Below the pieces are notes generated by a model. The model searched no databases, had not been told where the DNA came from, and saw nothing but the letters and a program-made list of their open reading frames with translations. A program made the position numbers and the translations under genes. Of a DNA stretch of 17,171 bases, positions 1 through 7,015 are shown piece after piece (within the stretch, counting starts at the first letter, position 1; each line of letters starts with the position of its first letter). The DNA lies in NCBI GenBank assembly GCA_026169575.1, contig JAPFCT010000058.1, positions 1 to 17,171 of the forward strand. Direction: 5' to 3'. Source of the DNA: Faecalimonas sp. Lineage in GTDB: Bacteria > Bacillota_A > Clostridia > Lachnospirales > Lachnospiraceae.

Positions 1-369
1 ATCGCGGTTTACTCCGACACCTTTTGCATCTTTACAGTTCTCTTTATGTCCTTCCAGACAGTTACGGCATTTTCCACATACGATATGTCCTTCTCCGGAT
101 ACGATATCGCCGATATTGAAACCTTCTACACCAGATCCCATCTCTACGATCTCTCCGACATATTCGTGACCTGCTGTCTGTCCCACTGCAATCGTATGCT
201 GTGCCCATTCGTTCCACTGATAAATATGTACGTCTGTTCCACAGATTGCTGTCTTGTGAATCTTGATCTTCACATCGTTCGTACCAACTTCCGGAATCGG
301 TACTCTCTTTAATGCAAGTCCCGGAGCTGCTGTTTCTTTTACAAGTGCCCACATTTTGTTATCGTTCAT
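1..369 (-). CDS. tdh: L-threonine 3-dehydrogenase, N-terminal part (cut by window edge)
   Basis: This is the first 123 residues of a zinc-dependent medium-chain dehydrogenase; the frame stays open to the left edge. The family oxidises L-threonine with NAD+ to 2-amino-3-ketobutyrate in the cytoplasm. The fragment shows the GroES-like domain: Cys43 in [10 protein letters not shown] and His68-Glu69 in GHEYVGE fit the catalytic zinc site, and Cys98, Cys101, Cys104 and Cys112 fit the structural zinc site. The stretch [12 protein letters not shown] and the ending GVGVNR are typical of threonine dehydrogenase rather than of general alcohol or sorbitol dehydrogenases. The ATG at 369 is preceded by GGAGGG (380-385) at 10-nt spacing, and a good promoter lies just upstream. 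It diverges from the cobalamin transport operon and is probably not part of it. A related sugar-alcohol dehydrogenase is the main alternative. Confidence 0.85.
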   Translation of the reverse strand, partial: MNDNKMWALVKETAAPGLALKRVPIPEVGTNDVKIKIHKTAICGTDVHIYQWNEWAQHTIAVGQTAGHEYVGEIVEMGSGVEGFNIGDIVSGEGHIVCGKCRNCLEGHKENCKDAKGVGVNRD

Positions 370-422
370 CTTCTTTTTTCCCTCCGTGTAATTGTGATTC
401 AGTGTTATCACCATTTGTATCC

Positions 423-451
423 ATCATACTCCTTTTTGACATTTTTTTCAA
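423..451 (-). promoter_or_regulatory. Sigma-A-type promoter for tdh
   Basis: Read on the minus strand, TTGAAA (446-451) and TATGAT (423-428) are separated by exactly 17 nt. Transcription would start near 416 and give a leader of about 47 nt before the tdh ATG at 369. Spacing and boxes are close to the vegetative consensus. No operator was recognised. Confidence 0.65.
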
Positions 452-531
452 GAGTTTTTTCCGCATATCACGAACATTTTTATCACACTGTCCGTTTGTA
501 AAAAACACTTGTTTTCTTACAAGATTCATCA
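452..531. other. AT-rich divergent intergenic region
   Basis: This stretch lies between the tdh promoter and the promoter of the cobalamin-transport operon. It is AT-rich and holds a small inverted repeat, CTTGT (508-512) and ACAAG (519-523), with a 6-nt spacer. That repeat could be a weak operator or chance. No gene is seen; the short open frames across it have no ribosome site or recognisable protein. Confidence 0.4.
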
Positions 532-560
532 TTGACAGAGCTTCCAAAACACGCTACACT
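532..560 (+). promoter_or_regulatory. Sigma-A-type promoter of the cbiMNQOK operon
   Basis: A perfect -35 box TTGACA (532-537) is followed after 17 nt by TACACT (555-560). Transcription would begin near 567, just ahead of the first conserved riboswitch segment, which is where it should. A TATAAT at 566-571 is a better -10 by sequence but has no properly spaced -35, so the TTGACA/TACACT pair is preferred. Confidence 0.7.
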
Positions 561-570
561 TCTCGTATAA

Positions 571-731
571 TTGAGTGCAGTCAGATGCCCGCAAGGGATA
601 ATAGGGAAATGAGTGAGATTCTCATACGGTCCCGCCACTGTGTTGGAGGAATCGTCAGTCCATATGCCACTGGGATACCGGGAAGGCGGCTGACGGTGTT
701 GATGCCTGAGTCAGAAGACCTGTCTGCTGCA
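571..731 (+). promoter_or_regulatory. Cobalamin riboswitch aptamer
   Basis: The conserved blocks of the cobalamin aptamer appear in order. They are GATGCCC...GGGATAATAGGGAA (about 584-608), the short hairpin GAGTGAGATTCTC, then ACGGTCCCGCCACTGTG (about 626-642), GCCACTGG...CCGGGAAGGCGG (about 666-689), and the B12 box AGTCAGAAGACCTGTC (709-724). P1 can close through TGCAG (576-580) with CTGCA (727-731). Known riboswitches of this family bind adenosyl- or methylcobalamin and lower expression of B12 synthesis and cobalt uptake genes. Here it precedes cbiMNQO-cbiK, so B12 is expected to turn down cobalt import and insertion. Boundaries are accurate to about 5 nt. Confidence 0.95.
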
Positions 732-880
732 TAAGATTCACACATAGTTACGAGCGATGACTAGGTGTATAAAGAGGGCGGCCGGAAGGCAGACATCTTT
801 GGAGAAGTGTTGTTATTTTTAATCGAGTAAGAAGTTTCTCTGTCAGTCTGTCTGTTTGTGTCAGCCCCTTTATCGGCATG
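732..880 (+). promoter_or_regulatory. Riboswitch expression platform (leader RNA)
   Basis: About 150 nt lie between the aptamer and the terminator, with no gene in them. They contain a small GCC-GGAA-GGC hairpin (781-790) flanked by AAAGA (771-775) and TCTTT (796-800). The segment GCAGACA (789-795) is complementary both to TGTCTGC in the end of the aptamer (721-727) and to TGTCTGC in the terminator 5' arm (883-889). These are candidate alternative pairings for the switch; their use is inferred. Confidence 0.5.
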
Positions 881-910
881 CCTGTCTGCTTACTGCACGA
901 CAGGTTTTTT
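881..910 (+). terminator. Intrinsic terminator of the cobalamin riboswitch
   Basis: CCTGTCTGC (881-889) pairs with GCA-C-GACAGG (895-904) with one bulged C and a 5-nt loop. The hairpin is followed at once by six T residues (905-910). It lies between the aptamer and cbiM, as expected for transcription attenuation. The first 10 nt of the hairpin are an exact copy of 719-728 at the aptamer end, which suggests that the copy serves as the antiterminator strand. Confidence 0.8.
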
Positions 911-930
911 ATTGCATGAAAACTTTATTC

Positions 931-961
931 TTACGCAATGTTCCTTGATAACATTGCGTAA
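931..961 (+). repeat. Perfect 12-bp inverted repeat in the cbiM leader
   Basis: TTACGCAATGTT (931-942) and AACATTGCGTAA (950-961) are exact reverse complements with a 7-nt loop, CCTTGAT. No T-run follows, so it is not an ordinary terminator. It ends 15 nt before the AGGAGG of cbiM. It may stabilise the 5' end of mRNA that reads through the riboswitch, be a processing site, or be a DNA operator. The sequence alone does not decide. Confidence 0.7.
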
Positions 962-990
962 CAGGCAACAACATGCAGGAGGAATGATCA

Positions 991-1752
991 ATGAACAAAA
1001 AACAAAAGAAACTTGTCACTTTATCAACCGCACTTGCCGTCGGTTTCGGAATTTACCCTGCCGCAAATGCGATGCATATCATGGAAGGCTATCTTCCGGT
1101 CTCTTATTGTGTCGCGTGGGGCATTTTATGTATTCCATTTCTGATCGCGGGCTTTTTCTCTCTGAAAAAGACGATCCGGGAGCACCGCAAAACACTGATC
1201 CTTCTGGCAATGGCCGGCGCTTACGCATTTGTCTTATCCGCGTTAAAGATCCCGTCTGTCACAGGCAGCAGTTCCCACATGACGGGAACCGGGCTGGGGG
1301 CGATCTTGTTTGGCCCATGCGCCGCCGGAATCTTAGGGCTGATCGTCCTTTTATTCCAGGCAGTGCTCCTTGCGCACGGTGGACTTACGACACTGGGAGC
1401 CAATACCTTCTCCATGGCGATCGCCGGACCGCTTCTGACCTTTGGTATTTATAAAATCGGTCAGAAATTAAAGTTAAACCGGATGGTCACGATCTTTCTT
1501 GCAGCTTCTCTCGGAGATTTATTTACTTACTGTATCACAAGCTTCCAGTTAGCCCTCGCATATCCTTCTGAAGTCGGAGGATTTTCTGCTTCGTTAGTGA
1601 AATTTATGGGGATTTTCGCAGCTACCCAGGTACCGCTTGCCATCATCGAAGGTCTTTTGACCGTTGTCGTTATCATGAGTCTGGAATCTTACGCAAAATC
1701 GGAGTTATCTGAACTTGGATACTTTAGAGGAGGTGCTGCAAATGTCAGGTAA
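991..1752 (+). CDS. cbiM: Cobalt ECF transporter substrate-specific subunit CbiM
   Basis: This 253-residue multi-pass membrane protein is the metal-binding S component of the CbiMNQO cobalt importer. A signal peptide (KK near residues 3-7, hydrophobic core, AANA at 24-27) would be cut just before MHIMEGYLP (28-36). In this family the new N-terminal Met-His segment folds into the protein and helps ligate the metal. The block [17 protein letters not shown] and the later [17 protein letters not shown] are also family hallmarks. The ATG follows AGGAGG (977-982) at 8 nt. It is the first gene after the cobalamin riboswitch and overlaps cbiN by 11 bp. The family also includes nickel transporters (NikM), but the riboswitch and the cobaltochelatase downstream favour cobalt. 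Confidence 0.95.
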   Translation: MNKKQKKLVTLSTALAVGFGIYPAANAMHIMEGYLPVSYCVAWGILCIPFLIAGFFSLKKTIREHRKTLILLAMAGAYAFVLSALKIPSVTGSSSHMTGTGLGAILFGPCAAGILGLIVLLFQAVLLAHGGLTTLGANTFSMAIAGPLLTFGIYKIGQKLKLNRMVTIFLAASLGDLFTYCITSFQLALAYPSEVGGFSASLVKFMGIFAATQVPLAIIEGLLTVVVIMSLESYAKSELSELGYFRGGAANVR

Positions 1753-2059
1753 AGCAAAATCTATCATTATTTTACTGCTGCTCTGTATTCTGATTGCAAT
1801 AGTCCCGCTTACGATGGACAAAAACAAAGGCTCGGAGTTCGGAGGCGCCGACGGAGAAGCAGAAACTGCCATCACAGAGATCAACCCGGATTACGAGGCA
1901 TGGACTTCTCCGGTCCTGGAGCCACCGGGAGGCGAGACGGAAAGTCTTCTCTTCTGCCTTCAGGCAGGACTTGGCGCAGGAGTCTTCGGCTATCTGCTCG
2001 GCGTTCTGAGAGAACGTGCAAAACATGATTCTGAGACAGTTTCGCAGCCGTCCAGATAA
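1742..2059 (+). CDS. cbiN: Cobalt ECF transporter auxiliary subunit CbiN
   Basis: This small 105-residue membrane protein has two hydrophobic segments, at about residues 5-22 and 68-88. They flank an acidic extracytoplasmic loop containing the characteristic [38 protein letters not shown]. CbiN helps CbiM load Co2+. I chose the ATG at 1742, not the in-frame ATG at 1715, because AGAGGAGGT (1726-1734) sits 7 nt before it and the resulting N-terminus (MSGKAKS then hydrophobic) fits the family. It overlaps the 3' end of cbiM by 11 bp, so translation of the two is probably coupled. A 65-nt gap follows before cbiQ. Confidence 0.93.
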   Translation: MSGKAKSIIILLLLCILIAIVPLTMDKNKGSEFGGADGEAETAITEINPDYEAWTSPVLEPPGGETESLLFCLQAGLGAGVFGYLLGVLRERAKHDSETVSQPSR

Positions 2060-2124
2060 AAACAGCAGCGAAAAAATTTTTAATTACATTACGAATCATA
2101 TCATTTTACCGGAAAGGACTTCCT

Positions 2125-2895
2125 ATGTTTGAGATTGACACACTTTGCTATCATTCAAACTTAAGAGCGAAACATGCAGGCGTAAAATTTGCTTTCACTG
2201 TGCTGACACTATTTATCTGTGTCTGGAACCGCTCCATAGTGATCGCAGCGATTACTTTTGTGACTGCCGGATTTTTAACCGTATGCGTGGGCGGCATTCC
2301 TGCTGCCCGCTACATACGGCTTTTAGCTGTCCCTTTTTTCTTTCTTCTTTTGAGCATGTTCCCGACCGTGATCAATATTTCCAGAATACCGCTGTCAGGA
2401 TATGCAATTCCTCTCGGGAATTTTTATCTGACCGCCGGACAAGATACACTTTTTTTTGCAGTCCAGCTCTTCTGTACAGCATTTGGAGCTGTCTCCTGCC
2501 TTTATTTTTTGTCCTTGTCCACACCGGTGACAGATCTGATCGCTGTTTTAAAATGGCTGCACTGCCCATCCCTTTTCGTCGAGCTGATGCTTTTGATCTA
2601 CCGGTTCTTATTTCTTCTTGCCGAACTTGCCGCCTCTATTTCCACGGCACAGAAGGCAAGACTTGGCAACCGGGATTTTCGTACTTCCTTTTCTTCTTTT
2701 GGATCTTTGTTATCGGTTCTGTTGATCCGGGCGATCCAACGATCCGGAAGACTTTATGATGCGATGGAATCCCGTTGCTATGACGGCACGATCCGTGTCC
2801 TCTCCAGACAGTATCCCGTCTGTAAGAAGGATCTCATCCTGCTTGCCAGCTATGCACTGCTGCTATTTTATCTTTCATCGAAAGGACTGCCATAA
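2125..2895 (+). CDS. cbiQ: Cobalt ECF transporter transmembrane subunit CbiQ
   Basis: This 256-residue integral membrane protein is the coupling (T) component that links the ATPase to CbiM. It has several strongly hydrophobic segments (about residues 20-60, 65-85, 105-135, 150-170 and 235-252). The cytoplasmic region near residues 195-225 carries the RAIQRSGRLYDAMESRCYDG motif, which matches the A-R-[G/S]-type coupling helix of the family. The start ATG is preceded by GGAAAGGA (2111-2118). Its stop overlaps the cbiO start by one base (TAATG), which points to translational coupling with the ATPase. Confidence 0.94.
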   Translation: MFEIDTLCYHSNLRAKHAGVKFAFTVLTLFICVWNRSIVIAAITFVTAGFLTVCVGGIPAARYIRLLAVPFFFLLLSMFPTVINISRIPLSGYAIPLGNFYLTAGQDTLFFAVQLFCTAFGAVSCLYFLSLSTPVTDLIAVLKWLHCPSLFVELMLLIYRFLFLLAELAASISTAQKARLGNRDFRTSFSSFGSLLSVLLIRAIQRSGRLYDAMESRCYDGTIRVLSRQYPVCKKDLILLASYALLLFYLSSKGLP

Positions 2896-3743
2896 TGTCA
2901 GAAATCATTTTAGAAGCAAAACATCTATATTTTTCTTATCAGAAAGAACAGACCCCTTCCCTCAACGATTTTTCACTGAAAATCGAGAAAGGAAAAAGAA
3001 TTGCCGTGATGGGATCCAACGGATCCGGGAAATCTACTTTCTTTCTCTGCTGCAACGGGATCCACCGTCCTTCTTCCGGAAGTATTTTCTTTCACGGAAA
3101 GGAAATCGGCTATTCCCGCAGAGAACTGCTTGCACTGCGGAGTAAGATTGGCATTGTATTTCAGGATCCGGATAATCAGCTGTTTTCTGCCAGTGTCTGC
3201 GAAGAGATTTCTTTTGGTCCCTTAAATCTCGGTATTCCGGAAGAAACTGTAAGGCGGCTGGTAACGGATATGATTTCGGAACTGGAGATCACTCCCTTTC
3301 AGGACCGACCGACCCACACACTGAGCGGAGGGCAGAAAAAACAGGTGGCGATCGCAGATATCCTTGTGATGCAGCCGGAAATCCTGATCCTCGATGAGCC
3401 TGCCGCCGCACTGGATCCAAAACATACCGATCTCGTGCGGGCGCTGATCGACCGTCTCTCCGATGGTGACCGTACGATCCTTGTCGCCACCCATGACGCC
3501 GACTATGCATTTGCATGGGCGGACGAGGTCATCCTTCTTCACGAGGGACGTGTCTTAAAAAGCGGATCCCCGCTTGCTGTTTTCTCGGATACAGAAGCGC
3601 TCTCGCAGACGAACTTAAGACCGCCTTCTGTTCTTCCGCTTTTTCAGTTGCTGTGCCGGAAGCATATTTTATCACCAAAGCTTCCGGCTCCGCGGACTTT
3701 CAAAGAGCTGGAACGTCTCCTGGAAGATCTGCCAGAACTTTAA
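2895..3743 (+). CDS. cbiO: Cobalt ECF transporter ATP-binding subunit CbiO
   Basis: This 282-residue cytoplasmic ABC ATPase powers cobalt uptake. It shows Walker A GSNGSGKST (40-48), Q-loop VFQDPDNQLF, the signature LSGGQKKQVAIA, Walker B ILILDEPAAALD and the switch His in ATHDADYA. VFQDPDNQLFSASV is typical of the CbiO/EcfA group. A C-terminal extension of about 45 residues follows the core, as is common for CbiO. The start overlaps the cbiQ stop. A gap of 91 nt without a clear terminator separates it from cbiK, so the two are probably cotranscribed. Confidence 0.95.
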   Translation: MSEIILEAKHLYFSYQKEQTPSLNDFSLKIEKGKRIAVMGSNGSGKSTFFLCCNGIHRPSSGSIFFHGKEIGYSRRELLALRSKIGIVFQDPDNQLFSASVCEEISFGPLNLGIPEETVRRLVTDMISELEITPFQDRPTHTLSGGQKKQVAIADILVMQPEILILDEPAAALDPKHTDLVRALIDRLSDGDRTILVATHDADYAFAWADEVILLHEGRVLKSGSPLAVFSDTEALSQTNLRPPSVLPLFQLLCRKHILSPKLPAPRTFKELERLLEDLPEL

Positions 3744-3834
3744 AAATCTGTCGGGAATAAAAACTTCTGCCGGGAAACATATGCGAAAGCAGATCATCAA
3801 ATAATAATTTCTATAATAAAGTGAGGACTGTACT

Positions 3835-4626
3835 ATGAATTCTACTGAAAAAAAAGCGATCCTTGTTGTCAGCTTTGGCACAAGCCATTCGGATACCCGC
3901 GCAGTCACGATTGACATGATCGAGTCTGACATTGCGGCTGCATTCCCGGATTTTTCCATCTACCGCGCATGGACAAGCGGAATGATCATTCAAAAAGTTT
4001 TCAGGCGTGACAACATAAAGATCTTTACCGTAACCGAAGCGATGGAACAGATGCATGCAGACGGAATCACGGATGTGATCATCCAGCCGACCCATGTCAT
4101 AAACGGAATCGAAAATGACCTGATGAAAGAGCATGCGCTCGCGTTTCAGAAAGATTTCCGCTCCATCCGTTTTGGCACTCCGCTTCTGACAAGTGAGGCG
4201 GATCACCGGGCTGTGATCACCACAATCACAGAAAGTTTCTCTTCTCTCTCCCAAAAAGAGACTCTCATACTTATGGGACATGGCACAACACACTATGCCA
4301 ACACGGTCTATGCTGCTTTGGACTATCAGTTCAAAGAGATGGGATTTGCAAATATCTTTGTCGGAACGGTCGAGGCATACCCGGATATGGACACGCTTCT
4401 GCGTCTTGTCAGCCGTTTTCAGCCAGAGCAGATTTTTCTTGCTCCCTTTATGATCGTGGCAGGCGATCACGCAGTCAACGACATGGCAGGAGAAGAAGAT
4501 TCCTGGAAATCACAGTTTGAGGCGCTTGGATACCCGGTAACCTGCGTCCTGAAAGGACTTGGAGAATATAAAGCAGTCCGAAAACTGTTTCTTTCCCATA
4601 TCCAGGATGTGCTAAGCTCCGAATAA
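3835..4626 (+). CDS. cbiK: Sirohydrochlorin cobaltochelatase CbiK
   Basis: This 263-residue class II chelatase inserts Co2+ into sirohydrochlorin, the first committed step of anaerobic corrin synthesis. The N-terminus KKAILVVSFGTSHSDTR is diagnostic. Metal-ligand candidates are His149 in LMGHGTTHYAN, Glu180 in GTVEAYPD and His212 in MIVAGDHAVNDMAGEE, matching the His/Glu/His pattern known for CbiK. There is no signal peptide, so it is the cytoplasmic form. The start follows AAGTGAGG (3819-3826). Its place behind cbiMNQO puts cobalt import and insertion under one riboswitch. A stem lies downstream, before the convergent operon. Confidence 0.95.
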   Translation: MNSTEKKAILVVSFGTSHSDTRAVTIDMIESDIAAAFPDFSIYRAWTSGMIIQKVFRRDNIKIFTVTEAMEQMHADGITDVIIQPTHVINGIENDLMKEHALAFQKDFRSIRFGTPLLTSEADHRAVITTITESFSSLSQKETLILMGHGTTHYANTVYAALDYQFKEMGFANIFVGTVEAYPDMDTLLRLVSRFQPEQIFLAPFMIVAGDHAVNDMAGEEDSWKSQFEALGYPVTCVLKGLGEYKAVRKLFLSHIQDVLSSE

Positions 4627-4690
4627 AGTCAGACAGAACCCCGTATACTGTCTCATTCCCTTTCAGCAGCATGATACCGTACACGCGTGC

Positions 4691-4738
4691 AAAAATGAAC
4701 GCGGGAGATCCTGCAAATCATTTGTGGATCTCCCGCGT
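4691..4738 (-). terminator. Terminator between convergent cobalamin operons
   Basis: ACGCGGGAGATCC (4699-4711) and GGATCTCCCGCGT (4726-4738) form a perfect 13-bp, GC-rich stem. The loop itself contains CAAAT/ATTTG, so the whole element is almost palindromic. Read on the minus strand, a run of five T (4691-4695) follows the stem after 3 nt. This makes a strong terminator for the operon ending in cbiC at 4775. On the plus strand only GTGTTCC follows, so it would stop cbiK transcripts less well. A weaker AGACAG/CTGTCT hairpin (4631-4636 and 4648-4653) just after cbiK may help, but has no T-run. Confidence 0.8.
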
Positions 4739-4774
4739 GTTCCATATGTAATCTGAACATTTTTCTCCTGTTTC

Positions 4775-5416
4775 TTATCTTCCCTCTCTCTCGATCATAT
4801 ACAGCAGCGCATTGCAGATACATGCCGCAATGTTGCTTCCCCCTTTTCTTCCTCTTGCTACGATATATGGTACTTCTGCCTCCATGATCAGCTCTTTTGC
4901 CTGAACCACATTGACAAATCCGACCGGGGCGCCTATGACCAGGGACGGTGCTATTTTCTTTTCCTGGATCAGTTCGTACAGACGCGCAAGTGCAGTCGGT
5001 GCATTTCCGACCGCGATGATCGGATGCCCTCCCAGTTCTGCCGCCCTCTCCATACTGATAGTCGCCCGGGTCTCCTTTTTCGCTTTTGCTTCTTCTGCCA
5101 CATCTTCATCCGCCATAAAGCAGTAAGCCTCTCCGCCAAGACGATGTAAAATCGTTTTGTTGATCCCCGCTTTTCCCATATTTGTGTCAGTGACAATCTT
5201 TTCTCCGCGTTTCAAAGCTGCAAGCGCCTGTTCGACCGCACCTTCTGAAAAGATCAGATTGTCCGCATAATCAAAGTCTGCGCTTGTGTGGATACATCTT
5301 TTAATGATCGGCTCATGCAGTTCTGGAAACGTGCGGTCTCCAAGTTCCTCCCCGATGATCTCAAAGCTCCTTTTCTCGATCTGTGCCGGCTCTACGTTTT
5401 CCAATGTGATCTTCAT
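4775..5416 (-). CDS. cbiC: Cobalt-precorrin-8 methylmutase CbiC
   Basis: This 213-residue cytoplasmic enzyme moves a methyl group from C11 to C12 to give cobyrinic acid. Catalytic His43 lies in IIKRCIHTSADFDYA, at the same position as in the well-studied CobH. VTDTNMGKAGINK and GAPVGFVNVVQAKE are further family blocks, and RGRKGGSNIAAC closes the active-site region. The ATG follows AGAAGGAG with good spacing. It is the last gene of the minus-strand operon, 60 nt after cbiP, and is followed by the terminator at 4691-4738. The gap to cbiP holds three TTTCTATA-like repeats on the plus strand, of no evident function. Confidence 0.95.
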   Translation of the reverse strand: MKITLENVEPAQIEKRSFEIIGEELGDRTFPELHEPIIKRCIHTSADFDYADNLIFSEGAVEQALAALKRGEKIVTDTNMGKAGINKTILHRLGGEAYCFMADEDVAEEAKAKKETRATISMERAAELGGHPIIAVGNAPTALARLYELIQEKKIAPSLVIGAPVGFVNVVQAKELIMEAEVPYIVARGRKGGSNIAACICNALLYMIEREGR

Positions 5417-5476
5417 CCTTGTCTCCTTCTCTTACCTGCAATTTCTTATTTCTATACACTTATTTCTATATACTTT

Positions 5477-7015
5477 CTATACGCCTTCTTCTAAAATCTG
5501 ATAGATTTTATCCATATCCAGATGTTCCCGCAATCCATCTGCAAGAAGATCATACTGCATCTCTTTCCATGCTGCAAAATCCATCTGCCCCAGTCCGGAA
5601 AGTGTGATGCCTTTCTGTTCTGCAAGCGCCTCGAGGATAACCGGGACAACCCCTTCTCCATCGAAGATTCCGTGTACATAAGTACCATAGACATTTTCGT
5701 GCCAACATCCATCCACTTTTGTATGCTTCCCGGACTCGATACAAGACTCGATCGAATCTTTCTGTCTGGAAGTCTCCGTCAGTTCTGCTAACATCTCTCC
5801 TCTGGAGATTGTCTGTCCCATATGGACTTCATATCCATAGAATGGAAGTCCGGAAAGTTTTGCAAACGTTCCGCCAGATATCAGAAATCTTCCTTCCACC
5901 CTTGTCCTCGTCTTCTCTGTAGAAAATACAGTGTCCACCGGGAGCAGTCCCATGCCCCGGATCCTTCCGCCTGCTTCCATCTGTTCGGGATCAGAAATCG
6001 TTTCCCCAAGCATCTGGTATCCTCCGCATATCCCAAAAATAACGGTTCCTCTTGCATGCAGCTTTAAAATCGCCGCCTCCATGCCACTCTGTCTGAGCCA
6101 CCGCAGATCTTCCATCGTATTTTTACTGCCAGGCAAAATGATCATATCCGGCTCCAGCAGTTCTTTTTCATGTGTCACATACCGGACGGATACGTCCTCT
6201 GCCACTTCCAATGCATTGAAATCTGTAAAATTGGAAATACGAGGAAAACGGATCACCGCAAGGTCAATCTTTCCTGCTTCCTTTCTCCTACAAAACCGTT
6301 CTGTCAGACTGTCTTCATCATCCAGCTGCACGGACAGATACGGCGTAACTCCGACGACCGGGATGTTTCCCTTTTCTTCCAGCATCACAATGCCCGGATC
6401 CAGAATGGTCTTATCCCCGCGGAATTTATTGATGATCAGACCTTTTACCATCTGTTTTTCTTCCTCCTCCAGGAGAAGAAGTGTCCCGAGAAGCTGGGCA
6501 AATACGCCTCCCCGGTCAATATCCCCCACAAGAAGCACCGGCGCCTTTGCAAGCTTTGCCATTCCCATATTGACGATGTCATCCTGCTTCAGATTGATCT
6601 CTGCCGGGCTGCCTGCGCCCTCGATCACGATGATATCATATTCCTCATCCAGTTTTTGATACGCATGTAAAATATCTGGGATCAGTTTTTTCTTATAGGC
6701 AAAGTAATCTCTTGCTTTCATTGTTCCGATCACCTCGCCGTTGACGATCACCTGCGACCCGGTATCGTTGGTCGGTTTTAAAAGAATCGGATTCATCCAC
6801 ACCGACGGATCGATCCCTGCCGCCTCCGCCTGCATCACCTGCGCCCGCCCCATCTCCAGCCCGTCTTCTGTGATAAACGAGTTGAGCGCCATATTCTGTG
6901 ACTTAAATGGTGCACACCGGTAGCCATCCTGCCAAAAGATCCTGCACAGTCCGGCTGCGATCAGACTTTTCCCTGCGCTTGACATCGTCCCTTGTATCAT
7001 AATTGCTTTTGCCAT
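5477..7015 (-). CDS. cbiP: Adenosylcobyric acid synthase (glutamine-hydrolysing) CbiP
   Basis: This 512-residue enzyme makes four amidations (b, d, e, g side chains) on adenosylcobyrinic acid diamide, using ATP and glutamine. The N-terminal dethiobiotin-synthetase-like domain begins with [13 protein letters not shown] (5-17) and carries [11 protein letters not shown] and [12 protein letters not shown] (131-142). The C-terminal class I glutamine amidotransferase domain has nucleophile Cys330 in [11 protein letters not shown] and His448 in [11 protein letters not shown]. Length matches the family. The ATG at 7015 lies inside the end of cobD (19-bp overlap), with a GAAGGGAT ribosome site just upstream, so the two are probably translationally coupled. 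Confidence 0.96.
   Translation of the reverse strand: MAKAIMIQGTMSSAGKSLIAAGLCRIFWQDGYRCAPFKSQNMALNSFITEDGLEMGRAQVMQAEAAGIDPSVWMNPILLKPTNDTGSQVIVNGEVIGTMKARDYFAYKKKLIPDILHAYQKLDEEYDIIVIEGAGSPAEINLKQDDIVNMGMAKLAKAPVLLVGDIDRGGVFAQLLGTLLLLEEEEKQMVKGLIINKFRGDKTILDPGIVMLEEKGNIPVVGVTPYLSVQLDDEDSLTERFCRRKEAGKIDLAVIRFPRISNFTDFNALEVAEDVSVRYVTHEKELLEPDMIILPGSKNTMEDLRWLRQSGMEAAILKLHARGTVIFGICGGYQMLGETISDPEQMEAGGRIRGMGLLPVDTVFSTEKTRTRVEGRFLISGGTFAKLSGLPFYGYEVHMGQTISRGEMLAELTETSRQKDSIESCIESGKHTKVDGCWHENVYGTYVHGIFDGEGVVPVILEALAEQKGITLSGLGQMDFAAWKEMQYDLLADGLREHLDMDKIYQILEEGV

Noticed and set aside
312..734. Open frame of 140 codons on the plus strand across the tdh leader and riboswitch
   Set aside because: It runs through promoter and conserved aptamer sequence, has no ribosome site, and its protein is not recognisable.
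771..800. Possible second, partial cobalamin aptamer (GGGCGGCCGGAAGGCAGAC resembles a conserved block)
   Set aside because: Only one block is similar. There is no AATAGGGAA block and no second B12 box, so it is better read as part of the expression platform.
858..1454. 198-codon plus-strand frame overlapping cbiM
   Set aside because: It crosses the terminator and the hairpin and lies in another frame of cbiM, whose protein is clearly conserved.
3812..3817. TATAAT just before cbiK as a separate promoter
   Set aside because: No -35 box at proper distance, and transcription would start at about the ribosome site. Readthrough from cbiO is simpler.
5430..5480. Three TTTCTATA-like repeats between cbiP and cbiC
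   Set aside because: Short, imperfect and AT-rich; probably chance sequence in a small gap.
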